The notes below the pieces were generated by a model, which was not told the origin of the DNA, made no database searches, and saw nothing but the letters and a program-made list of their open reading frames with translations. From Ectocarpus siliculosus (Eukaryota; Sar; Phaeophyceae; Ectocarpales; Ectocarpaceae): a stretch of 10,436 nt of DNA. The stretch is from assembly GCA_000310025.1 (NCBI GenBank), contig FN649021.1, forward strand, positions 2,186 through 12,621, read 5' to 3'. The translations under genes and the position numbers were made by a program. Shown one piece after another: positions 1 through 7,273 of the stretch. Position 1 is the stretch's first letter, and each line of letters begins with the position of its first letter.

Positions 1-318
1 GCCGTTGAAAAAAAATTTTCAATTTGGTTGTCGCTTTATTGGCCCCCCCCCCCTGGTTCCCCCCCCCCCCCCACCCGATGTTTACCATCGCGGTTGGGTT
101 CTCGTCGCTCGGCAGATATGTAAAAAACCATTTCACTTCGTGAACTCGGCAACCAGTTTACCGTTTTTTTTTACCTCTGTTTCTTTATTGGCGGTAACCA
201 TGAATGGTGGTCGAGTAGATTATGTTGTGCGGGGTCGAGAACCCTCACTCCCCGCAAAGGCGATAATCTTGTGTTAAATCGGTCAAGCACCCTCGAGGCA
301 GTTACACAGTGCTTACAA
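1..318. other. Gene-free start of window with hairpin and C tracts
   Basis: A 7-base-stem inverted repeat (ttgaaaa with ttttcaa) lies at 5-22. C runs of 11 (43-53) and 14 (59-72) bases follow. The 90-codon open frame crossing these tracts encodes a proline run and has no coding character. No promoter motif is seen before 319. Confidence 0.5.
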
Positions 319-470
319 ATGTCTCTGGAAGAGAAAGCACCAGAAACAAGATCGAGTCATACGCAGCAGTCATCCATGCGCAAGGAAGTTAGCAAAGATG
401 CCGAACACCCTTAGCAGGATGCAGCGCACCCTTCATGCGACGCGCCGAATACCTCGCCGCTTCGCGCTTG
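319..470 (+). pseudogene. Exon 1 with candidate start codon and in-frame TAG
   Basis: The ATG at 319 opens a polar segment beginning MSLEEKAPETRSSHTQQSS. It reads to a TAG at 412-414 and resumes after it as QDAAHPSCDAPNTSPLRA. The exon would end after 470 at gtgatg, a weak donor, leaving two bases (TG) that complete a codon with the C at 754. A stronger-looking donor, gtgaga at 476, lies past an in-frame TGA and does not fit the phase of the next block. No TATA box or other promoter is evident upstream, so the true start could lie elsewhere. The evidence is coding appearance and phase fit only. Confidence 0.4.
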
Positions 471-753
471 GTGATGTGAGAGTCTGGTCCGGTGAGAACC
501 TGGCGTGCTCTGTCCCGGCTCTGTAGGGATGCAAGGTCAATGGCCTAACGACTACGGCATGCACGACAATGAATACACCCCCACCCCCTCACCCCCTCGC
601 TCACGTCGTTGGATCTTTCCTTGTTGTACGGGAAGGGGTTGGATTTTTTTGCTAGTGTTTTGGCGTGCTCTCACTCACTCTCCATGGGAGCAACTCCCCC
701 CTTTTCTCACGTTGCCTTTCTTATTTTCAAAAACATCGCCTGACCTTGTAAAG

Positions 754-847
754 CATCAAGACGCGGTCACTTTCGGCCAACATACCCACTGCCGCGAAGG
801 GTTTCCTCAAGAAGTCCAAGGACTGGCCTGAAGCTCTGAAGCTACAA
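754..847 (+). pseudogene. Exon 2
   Basis: This block reads through SANIPTAAKGFLKKSKDWP and ALKLQ, then meets a consensus donor, gtaagg, at 848 in phase 0. The acceptor is inferred at the AG of 752-753, after a pyrimidine-rich stretch around 695-730. An in-frame TAA just upstream (749-751) limits the exon. The lysine-rich, amphipathic look and the phase fit with exon 3 support it. Confidence 0.55.
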
Positions 848-1084
848 GTAAGGTCAGCCTGCTCAAGGCCCAAAACCTGCGGGTGCGTCTTTGGTGTGTC
901 ACTCTCTCGTGCGCTTGAGGCATCAAATCGAAGGTTGTCCCGGTTGGATGTAGCAAGCTCGTTTCGAATGGCCCTTCATCTGCCGAGTTTTCGGAAGCAG
1001 CATGTCGCAGCAGTTTGACCCCCCGTTGCACGTGGCGCTCCACACCCCATTGACCACCCTCCCCCCTCCCACCATATGCTACAG

Positions 1085-1298
1085 TTCTACGCTGGGCCAG
1101 CTGCGACAAGGGAGGCCACCAAGGGAGATACTACCGCCATAAGCGCCATTCTTCATCTGGTCTTCTAGTACTCGCCGGCGTTCGCAGCCAACCCGAGCTG
1201 GCGCGCCTCGGCTTCTCTCGAGGAATATCCCATCCTCAAGATGGCCTACAGGGTGTATCGGGCCCGCGGAGGCGTGTCAAATGCACGCATGTTTGTCG
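1085..1298 (+). pseudogene. Exon 3, the longest uninterrupted-looking block apart from one TAG
   Basis: It follows a good acceptor (pyrimidine tract then acag at 1081-1084). It reads FYAGPAATREATKGD at its start and SLEEYPILKMAYRVYRARGG near its end, and stops at donor gtgagg (1299) with one base left over. TAG at 1166-1168 interrupts the frame between LVF and YSPAF, and coding character is equally strong on both sides. That is the pattern of a point mutation, a read-through codon or a recoded codon rather than a real end. No known domain is recognised. Confidence 0.6.
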
Positions 1299-1523
1299 GT
1301 GAGGCCATTTGTTGTGCACATTGCGTATGCATAGGTATGATTGATAGACGTGAAGCTGAGAAGCTTGGGATGCCTTGATAGCCCCAGTTGTGGAATGGAA
1401 TGATCCGGCTTGTCACCCGCACGAGCAAAGCATGTATAGCCCACACGAGTATACGAGCAGATATACTCGACAGTCAGCGTAACCCTAATGCGGATTCTCT
1501 TGCTTCTCGTTTTTTTACCACAG

Positions 1524-1705
1524 GCAAGCTTGCAAAAACCTGGCCGCCACGTGGTAGGAGTGCCACAAGCATGTCCGGATCAAGGTGTGCAAGCTCACCC
1601 TCCAGGCGGTCCGGTGCGTCGAGGCCGACGTCAAGGAGGGCGATGCGCCCTAAGCTAACGGCACGCAACCTGGCGAAGGCTTCTCGAAGGTCTCTCCGCA
1701 AATTG
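1524..1705 (+). pseudogene. Exon 4 with two in-frame stops and a probable one-base loss
   Basis: The acceptor cacag at 1519-1523 follows a T run and a candidate branch site (ccctaat near 1481). The clear coding frame is ECHKHVRIKVCKLTLQAVRC and onwards, with almost every third base G or C. TAG 1555-1557 precedes it. TAA 1651-1653 splits it from the continuation ANGTQPGEGFSKVSPQI, which ends at the strong donor gtacgt (1706). From the cacag acceptor the phase only works if one A is missing from the A run 1534-1538 (giving GKLAKNLAATW). The alternative is acceptor caag at 1525-1528, which keeps phase without an indel. A 42-base intron-like stretch, 1706-1747, directly follows but is itself open in frame. 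Confidence 0.55.
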
Positions 1706-2242
1706 GTACGTACAACTCTTGTCCAACGCTGGCCCTAATCTTTCTAGACGGTACTCCACTGCTTGACGACATCGCAACAAAACGATGGTGACTAGGGACA
1801 AACCCTAACCCAGAGCCCCCACCCCCCCCATATGTAACAAAATTAAGCGTTGCCCGGGGCCTTCGTGATGGCACACATGTAGGACTGTGTTTCGGTTTGA
1901 TGCTTGTGAGCGAGCCTGACTCGGATACAGCGGTGTGGCCAGTAAACGTCACTCTAGTCAAGTCTAACTTGTCTGTTTGCGTCTCTTGGGCGAGGGGATC
2001 TGTTTACATGGGTCGCGGTGGTGCCTAACTGTTTGTCCGAGCCATGTTTGGGGCACTTAGATTTCAGCTCTTTGGACCGGTTTGCACAGAGGATAGCAGC
2101 GTATCGGTCGTGTCGCTTTCTTTTCTGGCACTCGAGGCAACGTGGGGTGTTCACTCCATCCCGCAAGACTCGATGTCAACAGCGTCTAGGGTCCTCTTCC
2201 CCTGCATACCGCCGTCCTGTGTGTCGTCTACAGCCTGATGAG

Positions 2243-2347
2243 ATGAAGACCGCGCTAGCCTGTATGGCCCTGGCTCCGGTGCTTTCACCGGCCAAGCACT
2301 ACGCCACCGCTCTCGGCGGCTCCGGGACCCCTTCTCTCGGGACGCAA
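2243..2347 (+). pseudogene. Exon 5 (frame chosen by phase)
   Basis: The block 2234-2347 is open in two frames. The frame reading DRASLYGPGSGAFTGQAL, then RDPFSRDA, is preferred. It joins exon 4 (one base left over) through the acceptor at 2241-2242 and leaves one base before donor gtacct (2348) that fits exon 6. If the better-looking acceptor tacag (2229-2233) is used instead, this frame begins with two consecutive TGA codons. The competing frame (MKTALACMALAPVLSPAK) lies in a 185-codon open stretch but fits neither neighbour. This is the least certain exon. Confidence 0.35.
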
Positions 2348-2648
2348 GTACCTTGGCACGACGTCTTGGGCTGCTCGGAGTATCTTTTTTATGACATGGC
2401 GAGTTGGGCATGTGCTGAGAGCGTTTCCGAGCCGAAGTTTGGCGTGACGATGGTCTGTTTTGGTCCCTCCGAATATGCAGGCTCCTGGCCCGGTTTGAGT
2501 TCCAATATTCGCCTTCTCCACCTTAGTTCGCTGGCATTTGCTTGCTGCGACTCGTATTGCTCGTGTGTTTTTTGACACGGTTGCTCCGCCTCGTCGAGAC
2601 ATGTGTAGTCCGAGTTGTCTCGGCCTCCGCGTGACTTGATAGAAGCAG

Positions 2649-2779
2649 ATCCAAGTCACTTTGGGGAGATCGCCGCACTGCTCACTATCGCCTTCAGACT
2701 TGTAGCCAAACTATTCGTGGAACATAGCCTTCGCCCGAAATCAAAGCTGCTCCTTGCCGATGTTGTCTTCAGGCATATT
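2649..2779 (+). pseudogene. Exon 6, hydrophobic helical segment
   Basis: This block reads PSHFGEIAALL, then TIAFRLVAKLFVEHSLRPK and LLLADVVFRHI. It then meets a weak donor, gtactg, at 2780, and an in-frame TAG at 2786-2788 if left unspliced. Three closely spaced AGs (2642, 2645, 2648) all give the same phase, so the exact 5' edge is open by six bases. The alternating hydrophobic and basic residues look like packed helices rather than a membrane span. Confidence 0.5.
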
Positions 2780-2923
2780 GTACTGTAGCTAAACGGGCGT
2801 GGTGTCGTTATTAGGTCTCCAGTGCTTTGCTGTACTTTGTGCCCGGTTGTTCGGTCGTTTGGCGAGGTCATCGTTTGGGTCATCCATCCCACCCTTCTCC
2901 CCCGTGGATGAAACTGGTCGCAG

Positions 2924-3156
2924 GTCATTCTCCCCCTCGCCAAGGAGTTTCTGGACGAGATTGGCGCGCAGCTCGCGTCAGCGGTTAGCGTCTACCGGCG
3001 ATCCCAGGGAGGGGATGACTCCGAGTCCGACGAGGATGACGGCACCGAAGACCCACCGGGCTTCAACACCCGTCGCACCATCCGGGAGCTGATCAAGACG
3101 AAGGGAAAGCTTCCTCCGGGCGGCGGCGACAAGCACCACAAGGCCTTTCTCGCGCG
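2924..3156 (+). pseudogene. Exon 7, with acidic patch
   Basis: This is the cleanest exon: 233 bases without a stop, after acceptor gtcgcag and before the consensus donor gtaaga at 3157. It reads AKEFLDEIGAQLASAVSVY, then an acidic SESDEDDGTEDPP linker, then TRRTIRELIKTKGKLPPGGG. Third positions are strongly G/C. If unspliced, translation would stop immediately at TAA 3158-3160. The next exon continues in phase (CG plus G). Confidence 0.7.
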
Positions 3157-3407
3157 GTAAGACTCCCTCGAACCTTGTTGCCTCTGTTACTTTTCGTAGT
3201 CTGTTGTTGAGCAAGTGCGTGTTGACACTCGTGGTAGCGGACGGTTATCACGAGGTAGTTTTTAAGTCGTGTATGTCCTGCGCCTTCATCCAAGAGTGCA
3301 GCGGTGCAGCAACCGCAGACTTGTCCTTCCGCAACTAGATTTTTCGGCTCAGCATTCTTACCGCTGACTCTTCTTCGGTTGCCTCGCCCAACCCATATGC
3401 ATCACAG

Positions 3408-3724
3408 GTTTAAGGTCATTATGCTCGACGTAGTCCAGGAAGCTCGGGGCGAACTGCCGGCAGCTAACGAATGCTCGCTGGAACTCGCCGAGGATTTGTT
3501 TTCCTTACAACTACACCAACGGCGTTCTGGGTGGCGATGACGCTGGCGGTGACGCTGGCGGTGACGCTGACGCTGACGCCTACGCTGGCGCTGGCGCTGG
3601 CGCTGGCGGCGACGACGAGGAGAGCAGCGATGAAGGGTCCGTCCAGAACGACCAGGAGAACGCCGACACCGAGTCGGAGTACGAGGAAGGGACGGGTGCC
3701 GGCGACACTGAGACGGAGCACTAG
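3408..3724 (+). pseudogene. Exon 8, C-terminal acidic tail, with a +1 frameshift
   Basis: From acceptor cacag (3403-3407) the frame reads FKVIMLDVVQEARGELPAA and then ECSLELAEDLF. At the T run 3499-3502 the coding signal moves to the next frame, which reads PYNYTNGVLGG and then a long Asp/Gly/Ala and Asp/Glu tail to TAG 3722-3724. Removing one T would join the two parts as DLFPYNY. Without that, the original frame ends at TGA 3538-3540. The tail is low complexity, so its length is probably variable between copies. Confidence 0.65.
3533..3616 (+). repeat. Coding minisatellite, GACGCTGGCGGT and GGCGCT units
   Basis: Hexamer and dodecamer repeats inside the last exon encode the Gly-Ala-Asp run of the acidic tail. 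Because the unit length is a multiple of three, copy changes would not shift the frame. The same repeat gives long false open frames on the opposite strand. Confidence 0.8.
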
Positions 3725-4240
3725 AAGATTCATCTAGGCGAGAACCGATGTTGTCTTGTGCAGTGCATCCTGTTCGTTCAACTTGTTTTTCCACAGTGGC
3801 TGTAGAAAGATACGTAGGGTGTCTCGAGGTGTCTCAAGGCTAGGAGGTTGGGTATGTGCATTCGTTGGCGATTATTTGCTTCGCAACGACCTTTAGTTCA
3901 GTGTATTCCAACTCTTCAATTTCGCGAGACAAGAATAATCCTTTGGAGCTTTTGGGTGGCTGACGACACCAGTTATTGACAGCACTGTACCCTTGAGTAT
4001 GCTACATATGTAACACATTTCCACTGGAGTATGTTTGAACTTCCCGAGTTCTTTGGTAGCCCAAGGCCAGGCCCTTAATCGACACTTTTGTTCACGGTGA
4101 TCGGCCGACCGTCTGTAAAACCCTGTCGTTTCTACTCAAAGCCAAATGGGCCGATCGATGACACCGTCCCCGGTTTGCTTGTTTTGAACTGCCTGAATGT
4201 TTTTCAGTCACGTGAGGGAAGAGTTAACGTCAGCGCGACA
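3725..4240. other. Downstream spacer without a recognisable gene
   Basis: This follows the last stop of the decayed gene and may include its 3' untranslated region. No canonical AATAAA signal was found near the end. Short local repeats occur (ggtgtctc twice near 3819-3835). Nothing else is supported. Confidence 0.4.
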
Positions 4241-4266
4241 ACGGCGTGGCGAAAATATTCTTCAAA

Positions 4267-4560
4267 AGCCCGGCGAGACGACCGGCGTGTGTTTCTTCCG
4301 TTCTCTGGCATCGGTCTGGCGCTACCGTTGCGGCACTTTTTTTCGACGGGTGGGGAAGGGGAGCATGTAAATATACGCCCTATGCTTTTTGTGTTTTCGG
4401 TCAATATCCAGACTATACCGTATGTGCGGACGGAATGGGGTTGACGATGGCCTGCGCCGTTGCTTGTTTGCGTTGCGGAAAGTTCAATTATTCGGGTGGT
4501 ACAGGTTGGTCGGGATTTTGTGTGGAGCCTGGGTGAGTTGGGGAAAAGTGGGCCAGGGAG
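4267..4560 (+). repeat. Diverged direct repeat, copy A
   Basis: Several collinear blocks recur about 370-430 bases downstream: aagcccg...cgaccg.cgt...ctggcatc, then cggtcaat.tcc...accgtat...tgcgga, then ttgcttgtttg.g, then ttgtgtggagcc. Order and orientation are conserved, with many substitutions and indels. The copy boundaries are approximate. Confidence 0.45.
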
Positions 4561-4640
4561 GGCGGCGCTGGGGGGGGGAAGGCTGCAGCTTGAAGGTCGT
4601 TGACGGTTGTTGAAAGCTTCAACCTCGGGCGTTGACTTGA

Positions 4641-4960
4641 AGCCCGCGTTAGCGACCGCCGTTTTTTTCGATTCGCTGGCATCCGTGACGTGCTCACACG
4701 TCGCCGAAGGGGCACGATTGAGGTCGTTTTGTCAAGGCCAACTGCTGTGTTTATTTTTTTTTCTTGAGTAGTCGGTCAATCTCCGGACCGTATAGTAAAT
4801 GCGGAGAAGTTTCTACGGGGGCGTGTTTCCTCACTCGTACCGACTTTAGTAAAATAAACTTTTGTTCTTCTCTTGGCTTCCTTGGTGCAATTGCTTGTTT
4901 GTGCGGGAGGTCGAGAAGTGGTGAGCCGGTCGAAAAACTTGTGTGGAGCCGCTCATGGCT
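4641..4960 (+). repeat. Diverged direct repeat, copy B
   Basis: This is the second copy of the block at 4267-4560, starting aagcccgcg and including cggtcaatctccgg near 4773 and ttgtgtggagcc near 4939. It has expanded T runs and an inserted segment around 4810-4870. No coding frame is shared between the copies, so this looks like an old non-coding tandem duplication. Confidence 0.45.
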
Positions 4961-5582
4961 GTGTGGGGCTAGGTATGCATGTTATTTTTTTTTGTACGTC
5001 ATTACGGTTCTTTGTTCGGGAAGCCGCGGCCATCTTGTCCGCCCTCGTTCCGCCGTAATTATCTCGCGGTACACGTACAATCTTTTTTGCGTCGTGCGTG
5101 CCCTAAACGAAGCACGGGCCACGATTGTGGTTGCTGGGACCTTGGTTTGAGGCGTCGTGTATTTGTGTCTGCAGAATAGGCTATTATTGTATAGTTTGTT
5201 TTTTTGCCGGGGTGTCATGCGCTCACCACGGTGTTGACGCACGGGAACCTGCATATGTGCAACTACGCGCTAACGCATTAACGACCGACGAATTAATACA
5301 AAAGAACATAAACCTGGTACTTGTTATCCGGCTGCGAACGTTTGTCCCGAGGGGCAGAACAACGTTGCATGATGAGAGGGCACAATCTGGCGACGTTGTG
5401 AGCCAAGGCTTTCTCTAACCCACGAGGTTATGCTGTGTGTGCTTACCTGACCCGGCCAGGTTATGCCACCGGGGTCAGCAACCTGGGACGTTGTATTAAC
5501 TGCAAATAGAGTGCCTTTTTTTCGGCATTGTACAAAGGTGCATATAATGTGCCCCACTGGCCACCTGTGACACCTGTACCTC
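4961..5582. other. Spacer with one hairpin, no supported gene
   Basis: At 5448-5477, tgacccgg pairs with ccggggtca across a loop of about 13 bases, with one bulged G. The motif aggttatgc occurs twice (5425 and 5458). Open frames here are short and lack coding bias. Confidence 0.4.
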
Positions 5583-5627
5583 GTGGTTTCCTAGGTTCGG
5601 GCGAGGGTGGTATGTGTGGCGCTACGA
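5583..5627 (+). repeat. 45-base direct repeat, copy 1
   Basis: It begins gtggtttcctaggttcgggc and recurs at 5832-5873 with about 85 percent identity and a three-base gap. The copies are about 205 bases apart. No transposon ends are evident. Confidence 0.6.
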
Positions 5628-5665
5628 GTGTGGATGTGTTGCTGGTATGTTTTACTCGTCTACAG

Positions 5666-5680
5666 CAGTAGTAGTAGTGT
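5666..5680 (+). repeat. AGT trinucleotide microsatellite
   Basis: Four AGT units, followed by a looser GTT/GTA-rich stretch to about 5707. Confidence 0.7.
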
Positions 5681-5831
5681 TGTTGTAGCGTTCGTTGTAG
5701 CTGTTGACACAATGACTGCTGGATCTTGGGAACGATTTTCAAATTGTTGGGAACCACGATATCCTCGATATCTGGGCTTCGGCAGGGACTGCAATACCCC
5801 TCCCTTTGGCTGTCCTCTGCTCTTTGCAGCA

Positions 5832-5873
5832 GTGGCTTCCTACGTTCGGGCGAGTGTATGTGTGGTGCTGCGA
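5832..5873 (+). repeat. 45-base direct repeat, copy 2
   Basis: It begins gtggcttcctacgttcgggc and matches 5583-5627. The flanking sequences are not similar, so the duplicated piece is short. Confidence 0.6.
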
Positions 5874-5882
5874 AAGAACACA

Positions 5883-5900
5883 TATGTATGTATGTATGTA
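5883..5900 (+). repeat. ATGT tetranucleotide microsatellite
   Basis: About four and a half tandem units of the tetranucleotide tatg/atgt. Confidence 0.75.
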
Positions 5901-5929
5901 CTGTATGCACACACGCGTTTATTGACATG

Positions 5930-7270
5930 TGCATACATTGAGAGATTCATGATTTGGCATTGATTGGCCCCATTCCCATTCCCGAGACCTTGATATTACC
6001 CGCTGTCACTGAAGTCTCTTCATTGGTCAGCCGGTTAGCGCCGGTGTTAATAATCTAGACACACCTACCTATGAACTTGCCAATACACGGCGCGAAGGGC
6101 TGCAGGGCGGCAACTCCACGACTTGCCACTACACCAGCATTTGCAAATGATCAATCAATGATCAGTGAGAACGCCTGAAGACTCAAAAGGGTTAAGCAGA
6201 CCCACGTTGCAGAATGAATTGCAATTGCAGCTGTGGGAGATAAACACAATACCTGGCTTGCCCGTCGAAGCGCTTGTGTCATCTCCCCACTCCTCCAACA
6301 GCATGAGCTGTAGACATCGTGGTTTCCGTTTGTAGATGATCGCGGTTACGCACAGACTCCCGTCACCTGGCCATGACTTTTCTAACCCGTCCGTGGTGGT
6401 TGATCGAGGAGGTGCATCTAGGTTATGTTCCATCACCCTTGCGGAGGGGTGCCGCCTGTTTCAATGTATGCATCGCATGCCTCTATCTTTGGAGCGGTGT
6501 AGTGTACTCGAGTCTGCTGTCACGCGCTCTTACACTAACGAAAAAACACACAAACATACTCACGCTGTCGAGCGTAGAGAGGGATGGGGAGAGGATCCTC
6601 CCCGTGCAAACTTCTTTCCTATACTACTATCCTCGCAACGATTTGACCACTACACGTTTGGGGAGCTCTCGACTCCCCCTGTGGGAGGTCAGCTACTACC
6701 TGCGCTTCAAGGTCACGCTTGTCCGCGTGTGCTCGCTGTTGTTGAGAGAGCAGCAGCAGCAAGAACCTCAGTGCACACGGGAATAACAAAGCTGGATATA
6801 TACACCGCCATACACATATCTAGAGAGAGGGTACCGGCAGGGACACAAGTTACACGGGCGGGTGCGTGTTGCTGCTGGGGGCGTTCACATGTACAGCAGT
6901 ACAGCAGTACTGCTGTACGTCACCCACCACCCTATGGACCCTAGACTGGAGTACCCACCTCGCCTTCGTGCAGATTTTTATGTCTTATTCTTTGACCACT
7001 ACATGTGTCGCGCCTTTTTCTCATTCTTCCTCTTCTCTTCCGTCCCTACTGCTGCTGCCTGTCCGTCTATCCACTAACAACGTGCTGCGCATGTATGTGA
7101 GTGGGTTCGGGCGTGTGTGAGGAGGCGAGGGATAGCCTCCAAGGTCTACACCAGGTAGGATGTCACAAGCATTCCGGCGCGTGTTGTTGTGTGTCAACGA
7201 AAGGGCTCGTTCTCTCTCCGACGACGAAAGGATTTCGGTTTGGTCCTATGGGGGCACCGTGCTGCTACAC
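5930..7270. other. Spacer without a supported gene
   Basis: It contains a CAG run (6749-6760) and the palindrome at 6899-6918. An open frame at 6373-6786 has some protein-like sequence near its end (about 6590-6780) but no domain, no splice context I trust and no coding bias. Promoters, tRNAs and terminators were looked for and not seen. Confidence 0.4.
6891..6918. repeat. Perfect 20-base palindrome with a preceding half copy
   Basis: gtacagcagtactgctgtac at 6899-6918 is its own reverse complement. The 8 bases 6891-6898 (gtacagca) partly repeat its left half, so the two can slip against each other. The start and unit match CAG/CTG-type expansion. Confidence 0.8.
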
Positions 7271-7273
7271 ACC

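Larger units (their letters stand above)
319..3724 (+). pseudogene. Decayed or recoded multi-exon gene of unknown function (eight exon blocks)
   Basis: I do not recognise the family. Eight coding-like blocks can be joined GT to AG with matching phases into about 475 codons, from ATG 319 to TAG 3722-3724. They have a strong third-position G/C bias and protein-like composition, unlike the sequence between them. Proposed introns are 471-753, 848-1084, 1299-1523, 1706-2242, 2348-2648, 2780-2923 and 3157-3407; those at 848, 1299, 1706 and 3157 have good donors (gtaagg, gtgagg, gtacgt, gtaaga). The predicted protein has a polar N-terminus, a mostly helical-looking basic and hydrophobic middle, an acidic patch (SESDEDD) and an acidic low-complexity tail. 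The frame is broken by TAG 412-414, TAG 1166-1168, TAG 1555-1557 and TAA 1651-1653. It also needs one base added at the A run 1534-1538 and one removed at the T run 3499-3502. The reading is seen in the sequence; pseudogene status is inferred. Sequencing error or stop reassignment are alternatives. Confidence 0.6.

Noticed and set aside
505-831. 108-codon open frame at the start of the window
   Set aside because: It runs through proline-rich intron-like sequence, and in its last part it overlaps exon 2 in the wrong frame.
1388-1738. 116-codon open frame overlapping exon 4
   Set aside because: Its Ser/Arg-rich translation is typical of a shifted frame over GC-rich coding sequence. The frame one base away is far more protein-like and fits downstream phases.
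2018-2575. 185-codon plus-strand open frame
   Set aside because: Only 2234-2347 has coding bias. The rest contains intron-like T-rich stretches, and the frame does not fit the phases of the neighbouring exons.
3402-3794. Minus-strand open frames rich in Arg-Gln or Ala-Ser-Val opposite the last exon
   Set aside because: They are shadows of the GAC/GGC coding minisatellite on the plus strand.
5576-5640. tRNA-like ggttcgggc motif
   Set aside because: The T-loop-like string lacks acceptor and anticodon stems on either side, and it is part of a repeated 45-base segment.
5461-5934. 157-codon minus-strand open frame
   Set aside because: It crosses the AGT and ATGT microsatellites and the 45-base repeats, giving Tyr/His/Cys-rich low-complexity translation without coding bias.
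6373-6786. 137-codon plus-strand open frame with a Gln run near its end
   Set aside because: No domain, no coding bias and no convincing splice or start context. The overlapping frame 6336-6944 is equally open.
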